DNA from: Rhodoferax sp.
GTDB taxonomy: Bacteria; Pseudomonadota; Gammaproteobacteria; Burkholderiales; Burkholderiaceae_C
DNA length: 50,313 nucleotides
Direction of reading: 5' to 3'
Assembly (NCBI GenBank): GCA_016790475.1
Contig: JAEUOX010000088.1
Coordinates: 1 to 50,313, forward strand
This document shows positions 16,079 through 27,162 of the stretch, one piece after another. The translations under genes were made by a program, and so were the position numbers. Under the pieces are notes generated by a model that saw only the letters and a list, made by a program, of their open reading frames with translations, did no database searches and was not told the DNA's origin. Within the stretch, counting starts at the first letter, position 1, and each line of letters starts with the position of its first letter.

Positions 16079-17371
16079 ATGGCGCTGGCTCGCAACCGCT
16101 GGATCCTGCTGGTGGCCCTGGGGCTGCTGGCCGCTGCGGCCGCTTTCGGCTGGTGGCGCACCCGCCCGCTGCCGGTGGACGTGTTGCAGATGCGCATGGC
16201 GCCGCTGGTCCGCAGCGTGCAGTTCTCCGCGCGGGTGCAGGCCCAGTCCCGGGTGGACGTCGGCGCCACCGTGACGGGCCGGGTCGAGGCGGTGCTGGTC
16301 ACCGAGGGCATGCGGGTGGCCGAGGGCAGCGCGCTGATCCGCCTGGAGACCCAGGAGCTGCGCGCCGCGCTGGCCCAGGCGCAGGCAGCCCAGCAGCAGG
16401 CCGCCGCACGGCTGGCCGGGCTGCGCAGCACCGGCCGCTCCGGCGCGGGCGCGGCCGTCGCACAGGCGCAGGCTGGTGTGGATGCGGCGCAGGCGGAGTT
16501 CGAGCGGGTGCGGCAGCTGGTGGCGCAGGGTTTCCTGAGCGCTTCGCGGCTGGACGACGCCCGCCGCGCTCGCGACGTGGCACTGGCCCAGCGGGACAGT
16601 GCCCGCTCCCAGGCCGGTGCGGTGGCCGATGCCGGCACCGAGGTGCAGCAGGCCCAGGCCCAGGTGGCATCGGCCGCATCGGCCGTGGCGCTGGCGCAGG
16701 CGCGTCTGGCGCAGGCCACGGTGCGCGCCCCGGCCGGCGCCCTGGTGCTGGCGCGCCAGGTGGAGCCCGGACAGATCGTGCAGCCGGGGCGCAACCTGCT
16801 GGCGCTGGCGCTGGACGGGCCGCTGCGTCTGGTCGCGCCGGTGGACGAGCGCTTCCTGGAGCAACTGGCGGTCGGCCAAAGTGCGACGGCCGTTGCCGAT
16901 GCCTATGTCGGCCAGCGCTTCGCGGCCCGGGTCGTCAGCATTGCGCCGCTGGTCGACGCGCAGCGCGGCGCGATCGAGGTCAAGCTGGCGCCGGCAGATC
17001 CGGTGCCGGCCTACCTGCGCCAGGACATGACGCTGTCGGTCGAGGTCGAGACCGCCCGACGGGAGCGCACGCTGGCGCTGCCGGTCGCTGCGCTGCGCGG
17101 GCCGGCCGAGGGCGGGCAGGCGCGGGTGCTGGTGGTGGTTGACGGCCGGCTGGCGCTGCGCACAGTCACGCTCGGCCTGCGGGCGCTGGATGCGGTCGAG
17201 GTCACGGCCGGCCTGGCCGAGGGCGACCAGGTGGCGCTGGATTCGGCGCTGGAGCCGGGGCGGCGGGTGCGCGCCGGGACGGTCACCACCGATCCGGCCG
17301 CCGCCCACAAGGCGGCCACCGGCTCCGGTGGCGGCGGCGGGGCTGCGCTCACCAACGCGATGGGGCGCTAG
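16079..17371 (+). CDS. MacA/HlyD-type periplasmic adaptor subunit of an ABC exporter
   Basis: 430 residues from the ATG at 16079 (MALARNRWILL). One N-terminal membrane anchor (about 7-24) is followed by the membrane-fusion core: a lipoyl-like half motif (VTGRVEAVLVTEGMRV), a long alpha-hairpin of Ala/Gln-rich repeats (about 100-215), the second lipoyl half (VRAPAGALVLARQVEPGQIV), and beta-barrel and membrane-proximal domains (LALPVAALRG). Such adaptors bridge an inner-membrane ABC pump to the periplasm or an outer-membrane channel. The permease and ATPase genes follow with 1-11 bp gaps. No outer-membrane factor gene is present. The substrate is unknown. Confidence 0.9.
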   Translation: MALARNRWILLVALGLLAAAAAFGWWRTRPLPVDVLQMRMAPLVRSVQFSARVQAQSRVDVGATVTGRVEAVLVTEGMRVAEGSALIRLETQELRAALAQAQAAQQQAAARLAGLRSTGRSGAGAAVAQAQAGVDAAQAEFERVRQLVAQGFLSASRLDDARRARDVALAQRDSARSQAGAVADAGTEVQQAQAQVASAASAVALAQARLAQATVRAPAGALVLARQVEPGQIVQPGRNLLALALDGPLRLVAPVDERFLEQLAVGQSATAVADAYVGQRFAARVVSIAPLVDAQRGAIEVKLAPADPVPAYLRQDMTLSVEVETARRERTLALPVAALRGPAEGGQARVLVVVDGRLALRTVTLGLRALDAVEVTAGLAEGDQVALDSALEPGRRVRAGTVTTDPAAAHKAATGSGGGGGAALTNAMGR

Positions 17372-17382
17372 CGCGGCGGGCC

Positions 17383-18609
<1,227 letters not shown>

Positions 18610-18610
18610 C

Positions 18611-19333
<723 letters not shown>

Positions 19334-19342
19334 GGAGCCTGC

Positions 19343-20959
19343 ATGGTCGCCGCTGCTTCCCGACCGAACGTGATCCTGATCCTGGTCGACGACATGGGGT
19401 TCGCCGACCTTGGCGTGATGGGCTCCGAGGTGCGCACGCCGCATATCGACAGCATTTCGGGCCAGGGCGCGCTGCTCTCGTCGATGTACAACTGCGCACG
19501 TTGCTGCCCGACGCGGGCCGCGCTGCTCAGCGGGCTGTACCCCCACAAGGCCGGCATCGGGCAGATGGGGGCCAACCTCGGCAGCCCGGCCTACCAGGGC
19601 TTCCTGCGGGATGACGCGGCGACGATCGCCGAAGTGCTGAAGGCCGCCGGCTACCGGACCTGCATGGCCGGCAAGTGGCATGTCGGCGGGGACCTGTGGG
19701 CGAAGCGCGTCGATACCTGGCGGCCCGGCGACCCGGACCGGCCGACGCCGCTGCAGCGAGGCTTCGACCGCTTCTACGGCATCCTGGATGGTGTGACGAA
19801 CTTCTATTCACCGCATGCGATCTTCGACGGCGAGCAGCGCGTGGAGGTGCCGCCGACCGACTACTACTTCACCGATGCGATCACCGACCGGGCCATCGGC
19901 ATGCTGGAGGAAAGCACCTTGCGCGGGGAGCCCTTCTTCCTGTACCTGGCGCATGCGGCACCGCACTGGCCGATCCAGGCGCCGGAGGAGGACATCGCCC
20001 GCTACGACGGTGTGTATTCCCGGGGCTGGGATGCGATCCGCACCGCGCGCCACGAGGAGATGCTGTCGCGGGGCGTGCTGCAGCACCCGTGGGCGATCTC
20101 CGCGCGGGACCCGTCGGCGCGGGCCTGGCAGGACACGCCGCACCGCGACTGGGAGGCCAGCCGCATGGCGGTGTACGCGGCCATGATCGACCGGATGGAC
20201 CAGTCGATCGGGCGCGTGATGCAGGCGCTGCGCCGCCTGGGCCAGTACGACAACACGCTGGTGCTGTTCCTGTCGGACAACGGCGGCTGCGCCGAGTTCA
20301 TGGCGGAGGACGGCTGGGCCAAGTTCATGCCGGACGTGCACAACGACGGCCGGCGCATCACGATGGGCAACCGCCCCGGCCTGCGCCCGGGCGGCCCGCT
20401 GACCTACATGAGCTACGACCTGCCGTGGGCCAACGTGTCCAACGCGCCGTTCCGGATGTTCAAGCACTGGGTCCATGAAGGTGGCATCTCGACGCCGCTG
20501 CTGGCGCAATGGCCGGCCCGCATGCGCCAGCGCACCGTGTCGCACGCGCCCTGCCATGTGGTGGATCTGCTGCCGACCATCCTGGAGGCCACCGGCGCGC
20601 GTTATCCGAAGGAGCGGGAGGGCCGGCCGCTGCAGCCGATGGACGGCGAGAGCCTGCTGCCGATGCTGCTGGGGCAGCCCTGGGAGCGCCAGCAGCCGCT
20701 GTACTGGGAGCACGAGGGCAACGCCGCGGTGCGGGCCGGCAACCTGAAGTTGGTGCGCAAGTTCAACCAGCCCTGGGAACTCTATGACATGGAGGTCGAC
20801 CGCACCGAGTTGAACGACCTGGCCGGCCGCCACCCGGATCGGGTGCGCCGGCTCGATCTGCAGTACCGGCACTGGGCCGACGAGGTCGGCGTGCAGGACT
20901 GGAACCTGCTGCTGCCGCGCCTGCTCGCCACCTGGGAGATGGACGACGCGCACGGCTGA
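19343..20959 (+). CDS. type I sulfatase (arylsulfatase family)
   Basis: 538 residues. ATG at 19343, with AGGAG 5 nt upstream. It is an alkaline-phosphatase-fold enzyme with the metal-binding start NVILILVDDMGFADLG, the formylglycine signature C-x-P-x-R as CCPTRAALLSG (Cys54 is the residue converted to formylglycine), the GKWHVGG block, and the second metal site LVLFLSDNGG near residue 315. It should hydrolyse sulfate esters after activation by a formylglycine-generating enzyme, which is not in the window. No signal peptide is visible, so it is probably cytoplasmic, unlike most arylsulfatases. The 9-bp spacing to the ABC ATPase gene suggests co-transcription with the exporter. Confidence 0.93.
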   Translation: MVAAASRPNVILILVDDMGFADLGVMGSEVRTPHIDSISGQGALLSSMYNCARCCPTRAALLSGLYPHKAGIGQMGANLGSPAYQGFLRDDAATIAEVLKAAGYRTCMAGKWHVGGDLWAKRVDTWRPGDPDRPTPLQRGFDRFYGILDGVTNFYSPHAIFDGEQRVEVPPTDYYFTDAITDRAIGMLEESTLRGEPFFLYLAHAAPHWPIQAPEEDIARYDGVYSRGWDAIRTARHEEMLSRGVLQHPWAISARDPSARAWQDTPHRDWEASRMAVYAAMIDRMDQSIGRVMQALRRLGQYDNTLVLFLSDNGGCAEFMAEDGWAKFMPDVHNDGRRITMGNRPGLRPGGPLTYMSYDLPWANVSNAPFRMFKHWVHEGGISTPLLAQWPARMRQRTVSHAPCHVVDLLPTILEATGARYPKEREGRPLQPMDGESLLPMLLGQPWERQQPLYWEHEGNAAVRAGNLKLVRKFNQPWELYDMEVDRTELNDLAGRHPDRVRRLDLQYRHWADEVGVQDWNLLLPRLLATWEMDDAHG

Positions 20960-20968
20960 CGCCGCCAC

Positions 20969-22669
20969 TCAGGGCCGTCGCAGCGCGTGCAGCAGGATCA
21001 GCAGCTGCGCGGTGTAGTAGGTGGCCAGCACGCCCAGGCTGGCCAGCGGCAGCGGCGTCACGAAGCGGTTGATCGCCAGCAGGCTGTCGCTGAGCATGAA
21101 GAAGCCCGCGCCGACCGCCACCGCGATGGCGGCGGGCGACCCGCGCTCGCAGGCCCGGCCGATCGCCTGGGCGGTCATCAGCGCGATCACGACGACATAG
21201 GCCGCGACCGCCACGCGCATCACCGCATCCGGCAGGCCCGGCAGGATCACCAGGTACATGCCGGCGCCCAGCGCCAGCGTGGCCACCAGCGCGCCGCGGC
21301 TGGCGAACCACCGGGTGCCGGCGCGGAACAGCGCGATGTAGCACAGGTGCGCCACCAGGAAGGACGCCAGCCCGGGAATGAACCACTGCGCGCCGGGCAG
21401 CATCAGGAACACGTCGCCGGCCAGCGAGGCCAGCAGCGCGCCGCACAGCAGCCCGCGTTCACCGCTGGCCGGCTGCGTGAAAACCACCGCCAGCGCCAGC
21501 AGCATCGTCAGCGGCTTGGCAACCTGGTGCGCGCCGACCAGGCCGAGCGTGCTGGTGACGGTGGACGCCACCGCGGCCAACAGGGTCAGCTGGCCCAGCA
21601 CCGACAGCCGGCCCTGCAGCAGGGCCCCCAGGGCCCAGAAGCAGGCGGCCAGCGCGGCGCTCAGCACCGCTGTCTGCGTGCGGGGCCAGACATCCGAGAA
21701 CCATAGCACGGCGGCCACGCCCGCCAGCAGCGCCAGGAACTGGCCACCGGCCAGCCAGGCCACACCGGTGGCCAGCGGCGGGTCAAAGCGCTGCACCGCC
21801 TGCAGGTCGAAGGCCGGTTTCGGGAAGCGCTCGGCCAGATCGGCCGGCCGCCAGCCGGGCGGCTTGAACCACAGGCGCAGCTTGTCGGCCCAGCGGCGGG
21901 TGCGCCAGCTGTCGCGCAGCAGCGCCGCATAGACCTCGGCATTGGCCCACAGCGGGTCCCAGCTGCGCAGGTCGGCCCGGGTGCCATAGACGCAGGGTTC
22001 GTCCTCCTCGCGGAAGCTGCCGAACAGCCTGTCCCACAGGATCAGGATGCCGCCATAGTTGCGGTCCAGGTAGCGGTCGTTCACGGCATGGTGCACACGG
22101 TGGTTGCTGGGCGAGCAGAACACGCGGTCGAACCAGCCCAGCTTGCCGACCAGCTCGGTGTGGACCCAGAACTGGTAGAGCAGGTCGATCAGGGCGACGA
22201 TGCCCATGATCAGCGGCGGCACGCCGGCCAGCGCCATCGGCAGGTAGAAGACCCAGCCCAGCAGGGCGCCGCTGCTGGTCTGGCGCAGCGCGGTGGACAG
22301 GTTGTAGGCCTGGCTCTGGTGGTGCACCACATGTGCCGCCCAGAATACCGCCACCTCGTGGCCGGCGCGGTGCAGCCAGTAGTAGCAGAAGTCGTAGAAC
22401 ACCAGCGCCAGCAGCACGCCCCACCAGGTGCTCCAGAACGGCAGGTTCGGCCAGGGCGCGAGCGAGTCGTAGACGGCGGTGTAGATGCCCAGGCTCAGCA
22501 GCTTCGTGAACAGCCCGTTGAGCTGGCTCAGGATGCCCAGGCTGATGCTGCTGATCGCGTCATTGAGCCGGTAGACCGCCCGGCCCCGCACCCGGCTCCA
22601 GGCGAACTCGGCCGCGATCATCAGCAGGAAGACCGGCGTGGCCAGGACGATGATCTGGCTGGCGGTCAT
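20969..22669 (-). CDS. fusion of an alkylglycerol-monooxygenase-like hydroxylase with a YhhN/lysoplasmalogenase-like domain
   Basis: 566 residues, all membrane. The N-terminal ~300 belong to the sterol desaturase/fatty acid hydroxylase superfamily with di-iron His boxes: HRAGH (about 100), HVVHH (about 113) and NHRVHH (about 188). The segment LWFKPPGWRPADL after the hydroxylase core resembles that of alkylglycerol monooxygenase (AGMO/TMEM195) rather than of sterol desaturases. Residues ~350-560 form about eight TM helices with the YhhN/TMEM86 motifs (AGDVFLMLP; FLVAHLCYIALF; SDSLLAINRF). In animals, AGMO cleaves alkyl-glycerol ethers and TMEM86B cleaves lysoplasmalogen vinyl ethers; both release fatty aldehydes. 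An ether-lipid-degrading role is inferred. It ends a minus-strand run that begins with pterin genes. Confidence 0.88.
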   Translation of the reverse strand: MTASQIIVLATPVFLLMIAAEFAWSRVRGRAVYRLNDAISSISLGILSQLNGLFTKLLSLGIYTAVYDSLAPWPNLPFWSTWWGVLLALVFYDFCYYWLHRAGHEVAVFWAAHVVHHQSQAYNLSTALRQTSSGALLGWVFYLPMALAGVPPLIMGIVALIDLLYQFWVHTELVGKLGWFDRVFCSPSNHRVHHAVNDRYLDRNYGGILILWDRLFGSFREEDEPCVYGTRADLRSWDPLWANAEVYAALLRDSWRTRRWADKLRLWFKPPGWRPADLAERFPKPAFDLQAVQRFDPPLATGVAWLAGGQFLALLAGVAAVLWFSDVWPRTQTAVLSAALAACFWALGALLQGRLSVLGQLTLLAAVASTVTSTLGLVGAHQVAKPLTMLLALAVVFTQPASGERGLLCGALLASLAGDVFLMLPGAQWFIPGLASFLVAHLCYIALFRAGTRWFASRGALVATLALGAGMYLVILPGLPDAVMRVAVAAYVVVIALMTAQAIGRACERGSPAAIAVAVGAGFFMLSDSLLAINRFVTPLPLASLGVLATYYTAQLLILLHALRRP

Positions 22670-22682
22670 GGGCGGTGGGTCG

Positions 22683-23327
22683 TCAAGCGGTTTCCTCGTC
22701 GCGCGGCGCGTCTTCCTCCAGGTGGGCGGTGTCGGCCCAGCCGACGACCGTCATGCCCTCGGGAGTCCACAGCAGCCGGTTGATGCTGGCGTTGCCGAGC
22801 GTCCAGGTGCGCGGTGCGCGGATGTCCAGCCGGGCGGCGCAGCGGTACAGCGCGTCCAGCACGCCACCGTGCGCGACCAGCACGATCTGCCCGCCCAGGT
22901 GCCGGCGCGCCAGCTCGTGCGCGGCGCGCTCGACACGTTCGCGCACCTGCAGCAGGGTTTCGCCCTCCGGCGGCGCCCAGTGCGGGTCGCGCTCGCGCCA
23001 GCGGGCAGTCTCGGCCGGCCAGTGGGCCTCCAGCTCGGTGAAAGTCTTGCCCTGGAACAGACCGAAACCACGCTCGCGCAGACCGGGCTCCATCACGGTG
23101 GGCAGGCCGACTGCCTGCGCGATCGACTGGGCGGTGTCCCAGGCGCGCAGCAGGTCGCTGGTGTAGATGGCGTCGATCTGCTCGCTGGCGGCCAGCGCGC
23201 GCGCCAGGCGCTGGGCCTGCCAGCGGCCGGTCTCGTTCAGCGGGATGTCCAGCTGGCCCTGGATGCGGGTGTCGACGTTCCAGGCCGTTTCGCCATGGCG
23301 CACGGCGATGATGCGGGTCACTTGCAT
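22683..23327 (-). CDS. histidine phosphatase family protein (phosphoglycerate mutase-like)
   Basis: 214 residues. The catalytic RHG motif is at the N-terminus (IIAVRHGETAWNVDTRIQGQ), with the second arginine in YTSDLLRAWDTAQ, the acid in RERGFGLFQG, and the second catalytic His in VLVAHGGVLDALY. These are the features of the GpmB/cofactor-independent branch that act as phosphatases on small phosphorylated compounds. The substrate is not predictable. It starts 22 bp after the DUF4136-like gene stop and ends 13 bp before the fusion-gene start, so it is probably in one operon with both. Confidence 0.93.
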   Translation of the reverse strand: MQVTRIIAVRHGETAWNVDTRIQGQLDIPLNETGRWQAQRLARALAASEQIDAIYTSDLLRAWDTAQSIAQAVGLPTVMEPGLRERGFGLFQGKTFTELEAHWPAETARWRERDPHWAPPEGETLLQVRERVERAAHELARRHLGGQIVLVAHGGVLDALYRCAARLDIRAPRTWTLGNASINRLLWTPEGMTVVGWADTAHLEEDAPRDEETA

Positions 23328-23349
23328 GGGCGGATTCCAGAAATGGCTG

Positions 23350-23964
23350 TCAGCGCGGGATCTCGATCACGACGCGCCGGGTGCCGGCCGGCGGGTTCGG
23401 GAAACCCTGCAGCGCGGCGCGCAGCATGGCCGGCAGCACGGCCTCGTCATCCGGCCAGCCACTGTCATGCCGGGCACGCGTCTCGAACACGACCGCGCCG
23501 TCGGACAGGCGCCGCAGCACCAGCGCGATCTCGCGCCGGTAGTACGGCGCGTCGAAGCGCAGGTCCAGCGCGTAGTGGTGCATCGTCATGCCGTAGCGGC
23601 CGATGATCGCGTAGGGCCGGGCCACACCGGCCACATAGCGCGGGTCGTCCCAGGGCGACTGCGGGTCCCGGAAGCTGCGCAGTTCCAGTTGCAGCGCATG
23701 GGTGGGGGCGGTGTCGTCGCGCTGCAGGCCGGCCTCGGCCAGCACCGGGCCGGCCAGGGCCTCCAGTGCAGCGGTCGGCCCGGGCAGCGCCTGCTGCGAG
23801 GGCAGCCGCTCGAAGCGGTAGCGCACCGGCACGCTCAGCGCGGGCGCCGTGGCGGCGGTGTAGGCCGTCACGTCGGAGTCGACGATGCGCATGCCGGAGC
23901 AGCCGGCCAGGGCCAGCAGGGCGGCCAGCAGCAGCCACCGCAGCCCGGCGGCGTACGGCCTCAT
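23350..23964 (-). CDS. DUF4136-like outer-membrane lipoprotein
   Basis: 204 residues from the ATG at 23964, which overlaps the ttcA stop by 4 bp. A lipoprotein signal is clear: a basic start, [11 protein letters not shown] and the lipobox LAGC, so Cys21 or nearby becomes lipidated. The remainder ([47 protein letters not shown]) fits the DUF4136 family as I recall it. Function is unknown. The position after lipidation (Gly/Ser-Gly) lacks an Asp that would retain it in the inner membrane, so the outer membrane is likely. Confidence 0.78.
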   Translation of the reverse strand: MRPYAAGLRWLLLAALLALAGCSGMRIVDSDVTAYTAATAPALSVPVRYRFERLPSQQALPGPTAALEALAGPVLAEAGLQRDDTAPTHALQLELRSFRDPQSPWDDPRYVAGVARPYAIIGRYGMTMHHYALDLRFDAPYYRREIALVLRRLSDGAVVFETRARHDSGWPDDEAVLPAMLRAALQGFPNPPAGTRRVVIEIPR

Positions 23965-24839
23965 TCGAAGCGCACCACCTGCAGCTCGGGCACCGTGGCC
24001 GCTGCCGGGTAGTCCTCGGGGTCGAAGGCGCGGTCGCCGTCGTCGCTGGAGACACCGGTGGCCCGCAGCCCCTGGAAGTCGAAGCGCCGGCTGTCCATCA
24101 GGTGCGAGGGCGTGACGTTCTGCAGCGCGGAGAACATGCTCTCGATGCGGCCGGGGAACTTCTTCTCCCAGTCCTGCAGCATCTGCCCGACCTGCTTGCG
24201 CTGCAGATTGGTCTGGCTGCCGCACAGCGTGCACGGAATGATCGGGAACTGCCGGTGCGCGGACCAGCGGGTCAGGTCCCGCTCCGCGACCAGCGCCATC
24301 GGGCGGATCACGATATGCCGGCCGTCGTCGCTGACCAGCTTCGGCGGCATGCCCTTGAGCTTGCCGCCGAAGAACATGTTCAGGAAGAAGGTCTGCAGGA
24401 TGTCGTCGCGGTGGTGTCCCAGCGCGATCTTGGTCGCGCCGAGTTCGTCGGCCACGCGGTACAGGATGCCGCGGCGCAGCCGGCTGCACAGGCTGCACAG
24501 CGTCTTGCCCTCCGGGATGACGCGCTTGACGATGGAATAGGTGTCCTGGTTCTCGATATGGAACGGTACGCCGAGCTCGCCCAGGTAGCGCGGCAGCACG
24601 TCCTCCGGGAAGCCGGGCTGCTTCTGGTCCAGGTTGACGGCGATCAGGTCGAAGTGCACCGGTGCGCGGGCCTGCATCTTCAGCAGGATGTCCAGCATGC
24701 CGTAGCTGTCCTTGCCGCCGCTGACGCAGACCATGACCTTGTCGCCCTCCTCGATCATGTTGTAGTCGGTGATGGCCTGGCCGACCAGGCGGCACAACCG
24801 CTTCTCGAGCTTGTGGGTCTCGCGTTCGATCATCACCAT
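23961..24839 (-). CDS. ttcA: tRNA 2-thiocytidine(32) synthetase TtcA
   Basis: 292 residues from the ATG at 24839 ([15 protein letters not shown]); the ATG at 24833 is an alternative. The PP-loop [11 protein letters not shown] activates the tRNA base by adenylation. The paired motifs [10 protein letters not shown] and CTLCGSQ hold the Fe-S cluster used for sulfur transfer. [17 protein letters not shown] is the usual TtcA block. The start overlaps the folB stop and the stop overlaps the DUF4136-like start, so all three are translationally coupled. Confidence 0.95.
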   Translation of the reverse strand: MVMIERETHKLEKRLCRLVGQAITDYNMIEEGDKVMVCVSGGKDSYGMLDILLKMQARAPVHFDLIAVNLDQKQPGFPEDVLPRYLGELGVPFHIENQDTYSIVKRVIPEGKTLCSLCSRLRRGILYRVADELGATKIALGHHRDDILQTFFLNMFFGGKLKGMPPKLVSDDGRHIVIRPMALVAERDLTRWSAHRQFPIIPCTLCGSQTNLQRKQVGQMLQDWEKKFPGRIESMFSALQNVTPSHLMDSRRFDFQGLRATGVSSDDGDRAFDPEDYPAAATVPELQVVRFE

Positions 24840-25204
24840 TGCCCGGTCTCCACGCGGATCGCGACTTCGCAGTCGTCGAAGATCTCCAGCTTGGCGATCT
24901 TGACCCGCACGCCGACGACGCCGGGCAGCTGCATCAGCCGGCGGGCCAGCTTGCCGATCAGCGTCTCGAGCAGGTTCACATGCCGCTCGGTGCACTCGTC
25001 GATGATGATCTGGCGGATCTTGCGGTAGTCCAGCACATGGTTGATCTCGTCGTCCACCGGGTGCAGGGCCTGCGTGCCCAGGTTCAGCTCGGCGTCCACC
25101 TGGATCGGCTGGGGGGCGAGCTTCTCGGCGTCCAGGATGCCCAGGTTGGCGGCGAAGCGCAAGCCGGTGAGCGTCAGGATCTGCGTGCCGCGGGCCTTGT
25201 TCAT
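24833..25204 (-). CDS. folB: dihydroneopterin aldolase family protein FolB
   Basis: 123 residues, family length. Typical features are [17 protein letters not shown], the [11 protein letters not shown] segment and the catalytic-region [15 protein letters not shown], followed by [10 protein letters not shown]. FolB converts 7,8-dihydroneopterin to 6-hydroxymethyl-dihydropterin in folate synthesis and can also epimerise to dihydromonapterin. The FolM-like reductase gene lies 40 bp upstream on the same strand, so two pterin enzymes are adjacent. Confidence 0.92.
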   Translation of the reverse strand: MNKARGTQILTLTGLRFAANLGILDAEKLAPQPIQVDAELNLGTQALHPVDDEINHVLDYRKIRQIIIDECTERHVNLLETLIGKLARRLMQLPGVVGVRVKIAKLEIFDDCEVAIRVETGQW

Positions 25205-25244
25205 GAAGCGGTTTCCTAAAGAGAGAGGGAGCGCCGCGCGGCGG

Positions 25245-26024
25245 CTACATCAGCGAGAAATCGCGCTCGAAGCGCATCAGGTGCTGGCCGCCGTCGACCA
25301 GCAGCGTGGTGCCGGTGATCGAGCGGTTGTCCAGCGCAAAGCGTACTGTCGCGGCCACGTCCTCAGGTGTCGAGGAGCGCTCCAGCAGCGCCATCTTGTG
25401 CCGCTCCTGGAACTGCGCGTCCGTCAGCAGCGTGCTGGTCAGCGTGAGGCCGGGCGCCACGCCGACGACCCGCAGGGTCGGCGCCAGCGCCAGCGCCAGC
25501 ATCGTCGTGGCGGCCTCCAGCGCAGCCTTGGACAGCGTGTAGCTGAAGAAATCCGGGTTCTGGTTCCACAGCTTCTGGTCCAGCAGGTTCACGACGGCGC
25601 CGCGGGCCGCGGCATCACCGCCGCCGCGGCGCTCCTGCACATGGCTGTGCAGCGCCTGCGCCAGCAGGATCGCGGCGCCGGCATTGCTGCGCATGTGCTT
25701 TTCCATCGCCGCGAAGCCGAAGCTGGACACATCATCGTGCTCGAACGTCGAGGCGCTGTTGACGACCGCGTCCAGGTGGCCGAAATGCGCGACCACCTTC
25801 GGCACCAGATTGCGTACCGCCGTCTCGTTGCCCAGGTTGGCCCGGAAGGTGCTGCTGTTGCCGGAGATCTCGGCGCATTCCCGGCTGGTGCGGCGAGCGT
25901 CCTCGACGGAATCCCGGTAGTGCACCGCCACCTGCCAGCCCGCATGGGCCAGCGCCAGCGCGATCTCGCGCCCCAGCCGCTTGGCGGAGCCGGTCACGAG
26001 CACGGTGCGGGTGGGAGAGGACAT
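25245..26024 (-). CDS. short-chain dehydrogenase, FolM/pteridine-reductase-like
   Basis: 259 residues from the ATG at 26024 (MSSPTRTVLVTG). It has the Rossmann motif TGSAKRLGREIA (the Lys-Arg pair after the glycine loop is typical of pteridine reductases using NADPH), NSAS in place of NNAG, and the active-site Y-x3-K in YTLSKAALE. The C-terminal TGTTLLVDGGQHL is standard for SDRs. Together with adjacent folB, the likely role is reduction of dihydro- to tetrahydro-monapterin/biopterin, or a dihydrofolate-reductase backup. Only 20 bp separate its start from the divergent methyltransferase start, so the two promoters must overlap each other or the coding regions. Confidence 0.87.
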   Translation of the reverse strand: MSSPTRTVLVTGSAKRLGREIALALAHAGWQVAVHYRDSVEDARRTSRECAEISGNSSTFRANLGNETAVRNLVPKVVAHFGHLDAVVNSASTFEHDDVSSFGFAAMEKHMRSNAGAAILLAQALHSHVQERRGGGDAAARGAVVNLLDQKLWNQNPDFFSYTLSKAALEAATTMLALALAPTLRVVGVAPGLTLTSTLLTDAQFQERHKMALLERSSTPEDVAATVRFALDNRSITGTTLLVDGGQHLMRFERDFSLM

Positions 26025-26044
26025 TCGCGGACAATCCGGGCCAG

Positions 26045-27151
26045 ATGGAAACAGTGCCAAGTTTAACGAGCGGCCTGGGCGCGCACCTGCGGGAGGTCAT
26101 CGCCGCGCAGGGCGGCTGGATCGGCTTCGACCGCTTCATGCACGAGGCGCTCTACGCGCCCGGACGGGGCTACTACGCGCGGGACGCCGGGCAGTTCGGG
26201 CGTCGACCGTCCCCGACCGGTGGCGGGGATTTCGTCACGGCACCCGAAATGAGCCGTTTCTTTGGCGCCACACTGGCGGTGCAGGTCGCGCAGGCGCTGC
26301 AGCAGACCGGCACCCGCGAGATCTGGGAATTCGGCGCCGGTTCGGGCGCGCTGGCCGACCAGCTGCTGACGGCGCTGGGCCCGCAGGTGGAGCGCTACAC
26401 GATCGTCGATGTGTCCGGCAGCCTGCGCGCGCGCCAGCGGGACAGGCTGCGGGCCCATGCCGGCCGGGTGCACTGGGCCGACGCGCTGCCGCCGCAGCTG
26501 GCGGCCGTCGTGGTCGGCAACGAGGTGCTGGACGCGATGCCGGTGCAGCTGCTGGCGCGCCAGCGTGGCACATGGCAGGAACGCGGCGTGTCCGTCGATC
26601 CCGCCTCGGATGCGCTGGCCTGGCAGGACCGCCCGAGCGGCCTGCGCCCGCCGCTGGAGATCCCCGGGGCCCACGACTACCTGACCGAGATCCATCCGCA
26701 GGCCGAGGGCTTCGTGCGCCTGCTCGGCGACCGGCTGGCGCGTGGCGCGGTGTTCCTGATCGACTACGGGTTTCCGGAGCGGGAGTACTACCACCCGCAA
26801 CGCAGCATGGGCACCGTGATGTGCCACCGCGGCCACCGGATGGACGCCGACCCGCTGTCTGACGTTGGCGAGAAGGACATCACCGCGCATGTGAACTTCA
26901 CCGGCCTCGCGCTGGCCGCGCAGGAACTGCCGGATTTCGGCGTGCTGGGCTACACCTCGCAGGCGCGTTTTCTGCTGAACTGCGGCCTGCCAGGCTTGCT
27001 GGAGGGCGCCACGCTGGCCGAGCGCACGATGGCGCAGAAGCTGCTGATGGAGCATGAGATGGGTGAGCTGTTCAAGGTGATCGGCTTCTGGCGCGGCGCA
27101 CCCTGGGAGGCCCTCGGCTTCGCCCAGGGGGACCGCACCCACACGCTGTAG
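26045..27151 (+). CDS. SAM-dependent methyltransferase of the MidA/NDUFAF7 (DUF185) family
   Basis: 368 residues. Family features: FMHEALYAPGRGYYAR near the N-terminus, GDFVTAPEMSRFFG, the SAM site EFGAGSGALADQLL, GNEVLDAMPV, LIDYGFPEREYYHP and DITAHVNFTGLA. The mitochondrial homologue NDUFAF7/MidA symmetrically dimethylates an arginine of the complex I subunit NDUFS2. The bacterial substrate is not established. It is divergent from the FolM-like gene and followed by a DUF2905 gene after 11 bp. Confidence 0.93.
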   Translation: METVPSLTSGLGAHLREVIAAQGGWIGFDRFMHEALYAPGRGYYARDAGQFGRRPSPTGGGDFVTAPEMSRFFGATLAVQVAQALQQTGTREIWEFGAGSGALADQLLTALGPQVERYTIVDVSGSLRARQRDRLRAHAGRVHWADALPPQLAAVVVGNEVLDAMPVQLLARQRGTWQERGVSVDPASDALAWQDRPSGLRPPLEIPGAHDYLTEIHPQAEGFVRLLGDRLARGAVFLIDYGFPEREYYHPQRSMGTVMCHRGHRMDADPLSDVGEKDITAHVNFTGLALAAQELPDFGVLGYTSQARFLLNCGLPGLLEGATLAERTMAQKLLMEHEMGELFKVIGFWRGAPWEALGFAQGDRTHTL

Positions 27152-27162
27152 GGCGCACCACG

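Noticed and set aside
14890-16794. Long minus-strand open frame opposite ruvB and the exporter adaptor gene
   Set aside because: Composition is Arg/Ala/Ser-rich and without motifs; the + strand genes have complete family signatures.
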